A stretch of DNA of 64,000 nt from an uncultured Roseovarius sp. GTDB taxonomy: Bacteria > Pseudomonadota > Alphaproteobacteria > Rhodobacterales > Rhodobacteraceae. The stretch is from assembly GCA_947497295.1 (NCBI GenBank), contig CANMFU010000002.1, positions 558,001 through 622,000 of the forward strand, read 5' to 3'. The translations under genes were made by a program, and so were the position numbers. The notes under the pieces are model-generated. The model saw only the letters and a list, made by a program, of their open reading frames with translations, ran no database searches and was not told the DNA's origin. Below are positions 43,173-51,943 of this stretch, piece after piece (positions within the stretch are counted from its first letter, which is position 1; each line of letters opens with the position of its first letter).

Positions 43173-44006
43173 ATGAAGCACCAAAAACTATCTATTCCGG
43201 AAAGTGGCTTTCGCTACATCACTGTAGACGGCGTGAAACTGCGCGTTTTCGGACGCGATCTGGACCGGTCTGAAATGCCGCTGGTGATCTGCAATGGTCT
43301 GGGGCAGGGCATCGAGATGCTGTTCCCGCTGATAGACGAACTGGAAGACCGCCCGATTATCGCCTTTGACGCGGCTGGGGTTGGCCGTTCGGACGTCCCC
43401 GAAACCGGCACCACGATCCCCGACCATGCCCAGATGTTGCAAGAGGTTCTGAACCGGCTGGGCATCGACAGGTTCGACATTCTCGGCATTTCGTGGGGTG
43501 GTGCGCTGGCCCAGCAGATGGCGCTGGAATGTCCCGAAAGATGCCGCAGACTGGTGCTGGCGATCACGTCCGCCGGGGGCATTGGCAGCTGGTGGGGTTC
43601 GCCGATTGCGCTGGCGGAAATCGTGTTTCCGTGGCGCTACGTGAACAAGGAATACGGTAACTTCATCGGTCCGTTGATGTATGGCGGCGAAGCGATTTTG
43701 CACCCGGAATTGTTCCAGCAATACTCTGAACATGCCATCCGTCCGACCTATCAGGGATATTCTGCCCAAGTGAGCGCAATGTGTTCCTGGAGCAGCCTGC
43801 CGTGGCTGTCGCAAATAAAACAACCGACGCAGGTGATTGCCGGCGCTTATGACACCCTTATTCCGATTGGAAATCAGATATTGCTGTCCAGTTTGATACC
43901 TCAGGCAAGATTGACGGTCTTTCAGGCGGGCCATCTGCTAATGTATTCAAAGCGCGAGGAAGTTGGCGAGCTGGTGACGGATTTTCTGGATACTGGTCGC
44001 AAATAG
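43173..44006 (+). CDS. Alpha/beta hydrolase, intracellular PHA-depolymerase type
   Basis: 277-aa hydrolase. The overall pattern 'VICNGLGQGIEMLFPLIDEL', 'IIAFDAAGVGRSDVPETGTT', 'DILGISWGGALAQQMALECP' and 'QPTQVIAGAYDTLIPIGNQI' follows the medium-chain PhaZ depolymerase of pseudomonads. The triad is Ser in GISWGG, Asp in 'AGAYDTLIP' and His in 'QAGHLLMYS'. ATG 43173 has GGAA at good spacing; ATG at 43161 is the alternative. With phaC it would make and mobilise a polyester; an esterase role in the pathway cannot be excluded. Confidence 0.82.
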   Translation: MKHQKLSIPESGFRYITVDGVKLRVFGRDLDRSEMPLVICNGLGQGIEMLFPLIDELEDRPIIAFDAAGVGRSDVPETGTTIPDHAQMLQEVLNRLGIDRFDILGISWGGALAQQMALECPERCRRLVLAITSAGGIGSWWGSPIALAEIVFPWRYVNKEYGNFIGPLMYGGEAILHPELFQQYSEHAIRPTYQGYSAQVSAMCSWSSLPWLSQIKQPTQVIAGAYDTLIPIGNQILLSSLIPQARLTVFQAGHLLMYSKREEVGELVTDFLDTGRK

Positions 44007-44038
44007 ACAATGAAGCTCCAACCCACGGAGGAATGAGA

Positions 44039-44806
44039 ATGGCTGAAACAATCACAATCGAACAGCGCGATCGCGTTGTCATCGTTCGGCTTAATCGCCC
44101 CAAAAACATGAATGCGCTCAACAGTCAGATGGCGCGGGAAATAACCGACACGCTGGCGCCACTGGATCGCGATCCCGGTGTCGGCTGTTTTGTCCTGACC
44201 GGGAACGAGCGCGCCTTTGCCGCCGGCGCGGATATCAAGGAAATGGCGACAAAAACATATACCGAGATGGCCGATTCCGACTTTTTCGGCGAATGGGAAA
44301 CCTTCGCAAAGTTTCGCACCCCCAAAATTGCAGCGGTAAATGGATATGCCTTGGGCGGTGGGTGCGAATTGGCGATGATGTGCGATTACATCATTGCGGG
44401 TGAGGGCGCGCAATTTGGCCAGCCAGAAATCAAGCTGGGCGTCATTGCCGGCATTGGTGGCACGCAGCGGATGACCAAACTGATCGGGCGGGCGAAATCA
44501 ATGCAGATGCATCTGACCGGACGCACGATGAAGGCGGACGAAGCGCTTGCTTGCGGATTGGTCGCCCAGGTTGTCGCCGATGAGAACGTCGTGGACACAG
44601 CCATCTCCGATGCCACGCAGATTGCCGGATATTCCAAATCGGTTGCACGCCACGCACGCGAGGCCGTCAACCGCGCCGAAGAATTGTCCCTGAGCGAAGG
44701 ATTGCTGTGGGAGCGCAGGGTTTTCCACTCGCTGTTCGCGACCGAGGATCAAAAAGAAGGCATGACAGCATTCATTGAAAAACGGTCGCCGGACTTCAAA
44801 CGCTAG
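44039..44806 (+). CDS. Enoyl-CoA hydratase
   Basis: 255-aa crotonase-family enzyme adding water to 2-enoyl-CoA. Oxyanion-hole sequences 'RAFAAGADIKEMA' and 'NGYALGGGCELAMMCDYIIA' are present, with both catalytic glutamates (in GGGCELAM and 'GQPEIKLGVIAGIGGTQRM'), as in true hydratases. GGAGG stands 7 nt before ATG 44039; the ATG at 44033 is too close. It completes, with the acyl-CoA dehydrogenase, the SDR and the thiolase, one turn of beta-oxidation. Confidence 0.94.
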   Translation: MAETITIEQRDRVVIVRLNRPKNMNALNSQMAREITDTLAPLDRDPGVGCFVLTGNERAFAAGADIKEMATKTYTEMADSDFFGEWETFAKFRTPKIAAVNGYALGGGCELAMMCDYIIAGEGAQFGQPEIKLGVIAGIGGTQRMTKLIGRAKSMQMHLTGRTMKADEALACGLVAQVVADENVVDTAISDATQIAGYSKSVARHAREAVNRAEELSLSEGLLWERRVFHSLFATEDQKEGMTAFIEKRSPDFKR

Positions 44807-44925
44807 GACTGAAGGAGCTTCTGGTGGATAGTACGTTACCCGCCAGTAAACGACAGAAAATAACCAGATAGCTGCAAGCCGAAAAGGCTGCGCAAAATAA
44901 CCAACAGGAAGAGGGAGGGACAACC

Positions 44926-45249
44926 TTGGACGCCTACAAAAAGGAAATAAAATCTACAATCGGTTTTGGCATCGGCTTTGTTTTGCTGGGACATACCGGA
45001 TTGTGGTTCATCATTCTGGGGACTGATAACAGCTCCAGAATACTTGGCCTGCCGACGCATTACTTCATCGCGCTCATTCTGGGATCGCTAGGCGTTTTGG
45101 TCTGGTCGATCTTCTGGTGCCGCTATGCCAACCGGCTGGAGGACGATATCGAAGCTGAAAATGCCAAGATTTCCGCCAGCGCGGCGGCCAGTGCCAAACA
45201 ACCGGGCTCCATGGCCGGCGCAACCACACCCGGAGGGCCGTCCAAATGA
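44926..45249 (+). CDS. Small membrane subunit paired with the sodium symporter
   Basis: 107-aa protein with two transmembrane segments (about 11-32 and 47-66) and a cytoplasmic Ala/Ser-rich tail. The start is a TTG at 44926 behind a strong GAGGGAGGGACAACC; no ATG fits. Its stop overlaps the symporter start (ATGA). Small two-helix partners preceding SSF transporters are common (as DUF485 with acetate permease and DUF997 with PanF); its exact family I cannot assign. Confidence 0.75.
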   Translation: MDAYKKEIKSTIGFGIGFVLLGHTGLWFIILGTDNSSRILGLPTHYFIALILGSLGVLVWSIFWCRYANRLEDDIEAENAKISASAAASAKQPGSMAGATTPGGPSK

Positions 45250-46889
45250 CACCTGCTGACTGGCAAATTCAGAATATCTGGCTCGGCCTTGGGATCACCT
45301 TTGCCGTTTTTGGGCTGTATTACGTCGTCGCCCTGATCAACAACAAAAAGACCGAAAACGCGACGGATTTGTATCTGGCCGGCCGGTCTGTCGGCCCGGT
45401 GATCAACTCGCTTGCCGCGTCATCGACATGGATGAGCGTTGCGACCTTCCTTGGTGTTGTCGCGCTGATCCAGCAGCTGCACCTGCCGTTCGTGTTCATG
45501 TGGATTCAGCTGATCCTCAGCGTGCCGCTGCTGGTGATGCTGTATGGTGCGTCACTGTACCGGATGGGCGTTTTCACGTCAGTTCACTTTGTTCAGGTGC
45601 GTTATGGCCGCAATACCGCATTTTTGGCGGCGGCGTGGATGCTGCTGATCATGTTGATGTATATGGTCGGTCAGTTCATCGGCATCGCCAAGGTGTTCGA
45701 GGTGCTGCTGGGCCTGCCCTATATGCCGTCGCTGATCCTGTCGGCGCTGGTGATTACCGGATATGTCACCATCGGCGGCATGAAGGGTGCGACGTATAAC
45801 GACGCCATCCAGATGGTGATCATGATGATCGCGCTGGTGGTTCCGCTGGGTGCGATCCTCAAGGCGATGGGCGTATCGGGTTACTGGTTCCCGCCGCTGG
45901 GGTACGGTGACATGACCGATACGCTGCTGACCCAGATCCCGACCTTCTTTGACCTGAAGTATGAGGCGCGGTTCTACGTGGCGCTGTTTGTGTCGCTGAC
46001 CATCGGCACGTTGGGCCTGCCGCAGCTTGCGCAGCGGGTTCTGACCTCGGAAAGCATCAAGGCCGCGCGCCGTGTTGTGCCATGGTTCTGCCTGTGGGTC
46101 GGCGTCATGTTCTTGGCGACCTATGCGATGGGTTTTGCGGGCGTTTACCACTTTGCCCTGATCGACACAGAGCTGACGCCGGAAGCCGCGGACAAGACGA
46201 CATTGCTGCTGAACCTTGCCTATAACCCTGAATGGGTGTCGGCCTTTGTGATTGCCGGTGTTCTGGCGGCGGGCGTGTCCACCATCGCGGGCCTGATGAT
46301 TGGCGTTGCGACCGTGGTTGGCCACGACATCGTCGGCGTGCTGAAGCCGCATCTGCCTGAGAAAAGCCAACTGCGCTACGGCTACTTCGCCTTGGCCGGA
46401 ACGGGCATTGTGTCCCTGCTGGTGTCGCTCAACCCGCCTGCCTTCCTGATCACGTCGATCTTTTGGGCATTCGGTCTGTGCGCGACGGCCATCACACCGA
46501 TGGTTGTGCTGGGCGTGTGGTCAACGCGCATCAACACGTGGGGCGCGTTCTGGGGCAGCATCCTGTCGGGGGCTCTCTATATCGTCCTGTCGCCTTACGT
46601 GTTCTCGGACCTGTCCGTGGGCTCGGGTCTGGTGGCTGGCCTTGGCTTCTCCAGCTCGCTGATTTCGGTGCCGGTCGGGTTTATCCTGACGATCGTGATT
46701 TCGCTGGCGGCTGAAAAGATGAAGTCCGGCGAAGTCGCCGCGGAACGCCGCATTGCGCAGGAAATCGTGGAGGGAATGCACGGCTGGGTGGATGTCACGC
46801 GCCAGCGCTATGACAGCAGCCAATGGCTGATGATCCTTGCGGCACTGTGGGTTCCTATCCTGCTGTGGGGTATGGTGCCTTGGCAGTAA
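45246..46889 (+). CDS. Sodium:solute symporter (SSF family)
   Basis: 547-aa permease with about 13 transmembrane helices. SSF hallmarks: 'DLYLAGRSVGPVINSLAASS' after helix 1, 'STWMSVATFLGVVALIQQL', 'GYVTIGGMKGATYNDAIQMV', and 'VLAAGVSTIAGLMIGVATVV'. The family imports carboxylates, sugars or amino acids with sodium. Within this operon a short-chain or halogenated carboxylate is the best guess, since a CoA ligase and a haloacid dehalogenase are neighbours. Confidence 0.92.
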   Translation: MTPADWQIQNIWLGLGITFAVFGLYYVVALINNKKTENATDLYLAGRSVGPVINSLAASSTWMSVATFLGVVALIQQLHLPFVFMWIQLILSVPLLVMLYGASLYRMGVFTSVHFVQVRYGRNTAFLAAAWMLLIMLMYMVGQFIGIAKVFEVLLGLPYMPSLILSALVITGYVTIGGMKGATYNDAIQMVIMMIALVVPLGAILKAMGVSGYWFPPLGYGDMTDTLLTQIPTFFDLKYEARFYVALFVSLTIGTLGLPQLAQRVLTSESIKAARRVVPWFCLWVGVMFLATYAMGFAGVYHFALIDTELTPEAADKTTLLLNLAYNPEWVSAFVIAGVLAAGVSTIAGLMIGVATVVGHDIVGVLKPHLPEKSQLRYGYFALAGTGIVSLLVSLNPPAFLITSIFWAFGLCATAITPMVVLGVWSTRINTWGAFWGSILSGALYIVLSPYVFSDLSVGSGLVAGLGFSSSLISVPVGFILTIVISLAAEKMKSGEVAAERRIAQEIVEGMHGWVDVTRQRYDSSQWLMILAALWVPILLWGMVPWQ

Positions 46890-46894
46890 GTGCG

Positions 46895-47386
46895 ATGAGG
46901 CTGTCCTCATTTCGGCTGCCTGCCCTTATGGGCATGCCAATAGCGGGGCTCCTTTGGAGCCTCGCGACCCTTTATGCCAAGTCTGACGTTGTTGCGTCCC
47001 TGGACGTGCCGCCCCTGCAGGCGTTTCTGGCCATATCGGTTGGCGGTCTGGCGCTGACCTTTTCGCTGTGGGTTGGATTTGCCGCAGTCGGCTGGGCGAT
47101 GGTGCGTGCCTTTGGCGGTCAGATTCGCGTTCTGGTGCTGACCACCCTGATTTCCAGCGCCGCCCTGCCTATGTGGGTCGGCGCGCCGGCGGCGGCGCTT
47201 TGGCTGAATGGAGCAACGCAAAACGGGCTGCTTTGGGCCGTGATTGCGCTGCTAAGTGTCGCGCTGTTTCTGCAAACGCTCGCCAGCCTTCTGGCGGCCG
47301 AGCTGAACTGGCCGCTCATGCGCGCCATGGTCAGCGTGGGCGCGGTTGCCATTTTTCTGGGCTGCTTTGCCTATCTGTCAACCTGA
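46895..47386 (+). CDS. Hypothetical membrane protein
   Basis: 163-aa protein with four predicted transmembrane helices (about 10-28, 42-68, 80-102 and 112-160 including two close helices). No domain recognised. ATG 46895 lies 5 bp after the symporter stop; the frame opens at 46823 inside the symporter. Its place between symporter and dehalogenase suggests membership of the same transcript, but no function can be stated. Confidence 0.6.
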   Translation: MRLSSFRLPALMGMPIAGLLWSLATLYAKSDVVASLDVPPLQAFLAISVGGLALTFSLWVGFAAVGWAMVRAFGGQIRVLVLTTLISSAALPMWVGAPAAALWLNGATQNGLLWAVIALLSVALFLQTLASLLAAELNWPLMRAMVSVGAVAIFLGCFAYLST

Positions 47387-47414
47387 ACCCGTTATATCAA
47401 CTCGGAGGATAATC

Positions 47415-48146
47415 ATGGCCATTGAAGCAATCGTTTTTGACGCCTACGGCACGCTTTATGATGTGCAGTCCTTATCCCGAATAACGAACAAGGAATTCCC
47501 CCGGCATGGTGAGTTGATCACGCAGGTCTGGCGGTTGAAACAGCTTGAATATACGTGGCTGCGCACGCTGATGGGCAGCTACAAAAGTTTCTGGGACATA
47601 TCCGAAGAATCTCTGGTTTACACCTTGAACGCGATAGGCCAGACGGCCAGCCCTGCCCAGATCGAGCGGATCATGGATAAATACCTGAACCTTGATCCTT
47701 ATCCCGAAGCCATCGACGCGCTGACCGCGCTCAAAGGTGTGCCGCTGGCGATCCTGTCGAATGGAAATCAGGACATGCTGGACGCGCTGGTGCAAAACAG
47801 CGGCTTGGACAAACATCTGGATGCCGTGATCAGCATCGACAAAACCGGCAAGTTCAAGCCGCATCCAGACGCATATGGGCTGGTCGAGAGCGCGCTGAAT
47901 GTGAAGCCCGAAAATGTCATGTTTGTTTCGTCCAACGCGTTTGATGCGACGGCGGCCAAAGATTTTGGATTTCAGGTGTCGTGGATCGAACGCGTCACAC
48001 CACAGGATCTGGCCGCCGAGGTCGAGGCAGGCCCGGTGACTGCTCCGGGCACGATGTTCAAAATCCTTCGCATGCAAATGGAGACGTTTGGCATAGAGCC
48101 GGACAACAAGCTGAAGACCTTGCTGGATCTGAAGGACCTTAAATAG
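47415..48146 (+). CDS. Haloacid dehalogenase type II (L-2-haloacid dehalogenase-like)
   Basis: 243-aa HAD-superfamily hydrolase. Residues equivalent to the active site of Pseudomonas L-DEX are all present: Asp9 and Thr13 ('FDAYGTLYDV'), Arg40 ('QVWRLKQLEYTWLR'), Ser115 ('AILSNGNQDM'), Lys148 and Tyr154 ('KFKPHPDAYGL'), Ser172, Asn174 and Asp177 ('VSSNAFDATA'). That is stronger than a generic HAD match. The expected reaction is hydrolysis of (S)-2-haloacids to (R)-2-hydroxyacids. GGAGGATAATC precedes ATG 47415. Phe176 replaces a Trp seen in L-DEX, so the side-chain preference may differ. Confidence 0.85.
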   Translation: MAIEAIVFDAYGTLYDVQSLSRITNKEFPRHGELITQVWRLKQLEYTWLRTLMGSYKSFWDISEESLVYTLNAIGQTASPAQIERIMDKYLNLDPYPEAIDALTALKGVPLAILSNGNQDMLDALVQNSGLDKHLDAVISIDKTGKFKPHPDAYGLVESALNVKPENVMFVSSNAFDATAAKDFGFQVSWIERVTPQDLAAEVEAGPVTAPGTMFKILRMQMETFGIEPDNKLKTLLDLKDLK

Positions 48147-48209
48147 GGCGGTGCGCGGAGCCGGATGATCGCACCGCGCACCAGTACAAATGATCAGGGG
48201 AAAACGCCC

Positions 48210-48977
48210 ATGGATATCAAAGACAAAACGTTCATCATCACTGGCAGCGGGTCGGGGTTGGGATCGGCGACCGCGCGCCGGATTGTCGCGGCTGGCGGAC
48301 AGGTAATGTTGGCAGATCTGAATGCCGAAACCGGCGCTGCGCTGGCAAGAGAGCTGGGACCGCAGGCCGCATTTGCGCACACTGACGTTACCGACGAGGT
48401 CAGCGCCGAAGATGCGGTTGCAGCATGCAGAGCGACCTTTGGCGATCTGCACGGGCTGGTGAACTGCGCCGGAGTTGCTCCGTCTGAAAAGGTTGTCGGG
48501 CGCAAGGGGCCGCACCAGCTGGGGACGTTCACGCGCACGATTCAGATCAATTTGATCGGAACGTTCAACATGCTGCGACTTGCCGCCGCGGCTATGATGG
48601 ATACCGAACCAGACACGAATGGCGAACGCGGCGTAATCGTGAATACTGCTTCAATCGCCGCTTTTGACGGGCAGATCGCGCAGGCAGCTTATGCCGCGTC
48701 CAAGGGCGGTGTTGTGTCGATGACGCTGCCCATCGCGCGCGAACTGGCACGTAGCGGCATACGCGTCATGACCATCGCGCCAGGCATTTTCGAAACCCCG
48801 ATGATGGCTGCCATGCCCGAGGAAGTTCAGGCGTCTCTGGGCCAAAGCGTGCCATTTCCACAGCGCATGGGCCGCCCGGGCGAATTTGCCGGCCTAGTCG
48901 AACACATCATCGCGAATTCCTATTTGAATGGCGAAGTCATCCGTCTTGACGGGTCCATTCGCATGGCGGCCAAGTAA
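48210..48977 (+). CDS. SDR, 3-hydroxyacyl-CoA dehydrogenase type II (HSD10-like)
   Basis: 255-aa short-chain dehydrogenase. NAD motif '[20 protein letters not shown]', '[17 protein letters not shown]', catalytic Ser in '[16 protein letters not shown]' and Tyr-X3-Lys in 'AYAASKGGV'. The '[20 protein letters not shown]' and '[12 protein letters not shown]' segments are specific to the HSD17B10 group, which oxidises 3-hydroxyacyl-CoA including 2-methyl-3-hydroxybutyryl-CoA. CAGGGG stands upstream of ATG 48210. It is followed 28 bp later by the thiolase, the next step. Confidence 0.92.
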   Translation: MDIKDKTFIITGSGSGLGSATARRIVAAGGQVMLADLNAETGAALARELGPQAAFAHTDVTDEVSAEDAVAACRATFGDLHGLVNCAGVAPSEKVVGRKGPHQLGTFTRTIQINLIGTFNMLRLAAAAMMDTEPDTNGERGVIVNTASIAAFDGQIAQAAYAASKGGVVSMTLPIARELARSGIRVMTIAPGIFETPMMAAMPEEVQASLGQSVPFPQRMGRPGEFAGLVEHIIANSYLNGEVIRLDGSIRMAAK

Positions 48978-49005
48978 CCGCAGCACAAACTCGAAGGAGT
49001 CTGAC

Positions 49006-50196
49006 ATGACCAAATCTGCTGATCCCATCGTAATCGTCAGCGCTGCCCGGACGCCCCTCGGCGGGTTTCAGGGCGCATTTTCCAGCCTGACCGCGCCGCA
49101 GCTAGGCTCGGCCGCGATACGTGCAGCAATGGAGCGGTCGACGTTGAAGCCTGAAGATATTGAGGAGGTCATTATGGGCTGCGTCCTGCCTGCCGGTCTT
49201 GGACAGGCACCGGCGCGGCAGGCATCGCTGGGTGCAGGGCTGCCACTGGCCACTGGCTGCACCACAGTCAACAAGATGTGCGGATCGGGCATGAAGGCCG
49301 TCATGCTGGCGCATGATTCGATCTTGGCCGGTAGCGCTGATATCATGGCCGCAGGCGGTATGGAAAGCATGACAAACGCGCCCTACATGCTGGACCGCGC
49401 GCGCTCGGGCTACCGGATGGGGCATGGGGGGGTGACTGACCACATGTTCATTGACGGTTTGGAGGACGCCTATGACAAAGGCCGCCTGATGGGGACATTT
49501 GCCGAGGATTGCGCGCAAACCTATCAGTTCAGCCGCGAAGATCAGGACGCATTCGCGATTGAGTCGCTAAGCCGCGCGCAGAAATCCATCGAGGACGGGC
49601 TGGCCGACGATGAGACAGTGACAGTCACCGTCAAAACCCGAAAGGGCGAAGTCGAGGTCAGACATGACGAACAGCCCGGTCAGGCCGATGTGGCCAAAAT
49701 CCCAAAACTCAAACCAGCCTTCAGCGCCGATGGAACGGTAACTGCGGCGAATTCCAGTTCGATCTCGGACGGCGCCGCGGCGCTGGTGCTGATGCGGCAA
49801 TCCGAGGCGGAAAAGCGGGGGCTTCAGCCTTTGGCGGTGATCCGCGGCCACTCGACCTACGGCCATGAACCGAACCTGTTCCCAACTGCTCCGGTTGACG
49901 CCACAAGGCAACTTTTGACCAAGGTTGGCTGGACGACAGCCGATGTCGATTTGTACGAATTCAACGAGGCATTCGCCGTCGTCGCGATGGCCGCCATGCG
50001 CGATCTGGATCTGCCCCATGACAAGGTGAACGTGCGCGGCGGGGCCTGTGCGCTTGGCCATCCGATCGGAGCGTCCGGCGCGCGTATTCTTGTCACGCTT
50101 TTGTCGGCAATGAAGCAGCGGCAAGCAAAACGCGGGTTGGCCGCGATCTGTCTGGGCGGAGGCGAAGCAACTGCGATGGCCGTCGAACTGATCTGA
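49006..50196 (+). CDS. Acetyl-CoA C-acyltransferase (thiolase)
   Basis: 396-aa thiolase. The acyl-accepting Cys is in 'TVNKMCGSGMKAVMLAHD'; His in 'GACALGHPIGASGARIL' and the second Cys in 'AAICLGGGEATAM' complete the active site. Start ATG 49006 follows GAAGGAGTCTGAC. Whether it acts in cleavage of 3-ketoacyl-CoA or in acetoacetyl-CoA formation cannot be told from sequence; its position after the HSD10-like dehydrogenase suggests cleavage. Last gene of the catabolic string. Confidence 0.95.
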   Translation: MTKSADPIVIVSAARTPLGGFQGAFSSLTAPQLGSAAIRAAMERSTLKPEDIEEVIMGCVLPAGLGQAPARQASLGAGLPLATGCTTVNKMCGSGMKAVMLAHDSILAGSADIMAAGGMESMTNAPYMLDRARSGYRMGHGGVTDHMFIDGLEDAYDKGRLMGTFAEDCAQTYQFSREDQDAFAIESLSRAQKSIEDGLADDETVTVTVKTRKGEVEVRHDEQPGQADVAKIPKLKPAFSADGTVTAANSSSISDGAAALVLMRQSEAEKRGLQPLAVIRGHSTYGHEPNLFPTAPVDATRQLLTKVGWTTADVDLYEFNEAFAVVAMAAMRDLDLPHDKVNVRGGACALGHPIGASGARILVTLLSAMKQRQAKRGLAAICLGGGEATAMAVELI

Positions 50197-50466
50197 TCTG
50201 CACCCGAGATTTATACCAAACGCGGCGTGGTTCATGGAAATGGACCGCGTCCTATTGTTACGTGGCGCGACGGAAGCTGCACCGAAGGTCGATCAAATCG
50301 GAAGAGGTGGCAAACGCCGCAGTGGCTGATTTTATAGCCCATTGAATGCGCCGCCTTTTATCTCCCGCGGGCAGATCCAGTCCAAGTATTCGAATTCGCC
50401 CTTGCCTTGCAGAAAATCGACCCGCGCTATATGGATAAGGGCCGTTGTCGTTGTTCGAGGTTTCCC
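50197..50466. other. Intergenic region thiolase-LysR
   Basis: 270 bp with no gene and no strong hairpin. It holds the promoter of the LysR gene; GAGGTTTCCC before ATG 50467 is the ribosome site. Confidence 0.5.
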
Positions 50467-51375
50467 ATGGACAAAGCGCTGAACTGGGATTTGCTTCGGT
50501 CATTTTTGACTGTTGCGCGGACCGGCAAACTGACGAAGGCGGCGCGAAACCTCAAGATTGATCACTCCACGCTCAGCCGCAGGATGAAACATCTGGAGCG
50601 GGAGCTGGACACCCAACTATTCAACCGCAGTTTAACTGGATACGAATTGACCAAGCAGGGTGAAAAGCTGCTGGATCAAGTGGAAAGAATGGAGACCACA
50701 GTATTCGGAATAAATCAGGAGTTTTCGGAAGAGAGCTCAGGTGTTTCAGGCACCGTCAGGATCGGGGCCCCAGATGGATTTGGCACTGCATTTCTTGCAC
50801 CGCGTATTGGTTTGCTTCTGGAGGCACATCCAAACCTTGAGGTCGAGATTGTCGCCGCCTCTCGACGGTTCAGCCTTTCTAAACGCGAAGCCGACATCAG
50901 CATCGGCCTATTCGAGCCCACCCTTGGCCGGCACCGCGCCGTCAAACTAACCGATTATGAGCTTGGGCTGTATATTTCGCGCCGGCATCAGGACCGTTTT
51001 TCTGCTCTTCGGGCTGTCTCTGATTTGTCAGATTATCCCTTTATCAGCTACATTGATGACCTCATTTTTACACCAGAGCTGGATTACCTTAGCTCGGTTT
51101 CAAAAGATATTGTGCCGCAAATTCGAAGCTCCAACCTGCTTGCGCAAATGCGCGCGACCATCGCAGGTGCCGGGGTTTGTATCCTGCCGTGCTTTCTTGC
51201 CGACGAGCGCGATGATCTGATCAGGATCCTGCCAGAGGATGTGACAATCATGCGCACGTTTTGGATGATAACTCATTCGGATATGCAGCAACTGTTCCGG
51301 GTCCGCGCAGCGGCTGCGTTCATTGCTGCGCAAGCCCGGACATCACGCGCGTTTTTTATTCCCGAACATGCATAG
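50467..51375 (+). CDS. LysR-family transcriptional regulator
   Basis: 302-aa LysR regulator. HTH 'AARNLKIDHSTLSRRMKHLE' (about 22-42), effector domain with 'VRIGAPDGFGTAFLAPRIGL' and 'RRFSLSKREADISIGLFEPT'. The group with 'HSTLSRRMKxLE' often regulates amino-acid or organic-acid genes. It lies in the same direction as the catabolic genes, 270 bp after thiolase, and converges on the sox-linked DUF302 gene. Targets unknown. Confidence 0.92.
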   Translation: MDKALNWDLLRSFLTVARTGKLTKAARNLKIDHSTLSRRMKHLERELDTQLFNRSLTGYELTKQGEKLLDQVERMETTVFGINQEFSEESSGVSGTVRIGAPDGFGTAFLAPRIGLLLEAHPNLEVEIVAASRRFSLSKREADISIGLFEPTLGRHRAVKLTDYELGLYISRRHQDRFSALRAVSDLSDYPFISYIDDLIFTPELDYLSSVSKDIVPQIRSSNLLAQMRATIAGAGVCILPCFLADERDDLIRILPEDVTIMRTFWMITHSDMQQLFRVRAAAAFIAAQARTSRAFFIPEHA

Positions 51376-51479
51376 CAAGCCTGAGGCGCACGGACCGTGC
51401 TAGTTGTTCTGAAAATGCGGCGCTCTCATCAGATGCAGCTCGCACCGCCGATAAGGCAATTCGATAGTGCCAAAGACCC

Positions 51480-51911
51480 TTATTCAAGGGCCTCTTGCAC
51501 GATGTCATCCAGCAACGCCTGCACTTCCTGCATTGGGCCGTCCGGGTAGGTTCGATAGCCGACCATCACGTCGCCGCCCTGATCGGCCACGAAGATGCCG
51601 TAGGGGCAATGCGCGATGTTCATAGGATCGGCCTCCATCACCTTGCGAGAGACCTGTGCAGAGCAGAAAAGAAAGATGTCAGCCTCGTTGAACAGCTCCT
51701 TGGTGCTGCCAACATCAGCGCCGGTCCGGTTGAGCATCTCGCCGGTGTGACTGACGTAGTCGATGACCAGGCCGCGACCGATGATTGCGTTTTCAACGGC
51801 AAACGTCGCGTCGCCGAAACTGCCATCAAAGGGATAAGTGACAGCCTCATCTGCTGCGCTGCCGGGGCCTGCGGCCAGAGCGACGGCTCCGGCAAGGATG
51901 TAATGTTTCAT
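51480..51911 (-). CDS. Periplasmic DUF302 protein
   Basis: 143-aa protein with a signal peptide ('MKHYILAGAVALAAGPGSAA') and a DUF302 (TT1751-like) domain: 'FAVENAIIGRGLVIDYVSHT' and 'IFLFCSAQVSRKVMEADPMN', 'HCPYGIFVADQGGDVMVGYR'. DUF302 proteins of sulfur oxidisers are often linked to sox genes; the molecular function is not known. GGAGG precedes ATG 51911. It follows the SoxE/SoxF-like relic by 32 bp and is the end of the leftward sox transcript. Confidence 0.82.
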   Translation of the reverse strand: MKHYILAGAVALAAGPGSAADEAVTYPFDGSFGDATFAVENAIIGRGLVIDYVSHTGEMLNRTGADVGSTKELFNEADIFLFCSAQVSRKVMEADPMNIAHCPYGIFVADQGGDVMVGYRTYPDGPMQEVQALLDDIVQEALE

Positions 51912-51943
51912 GCAATTGTCCTCCAAGTTTCATGCACGTTCGA

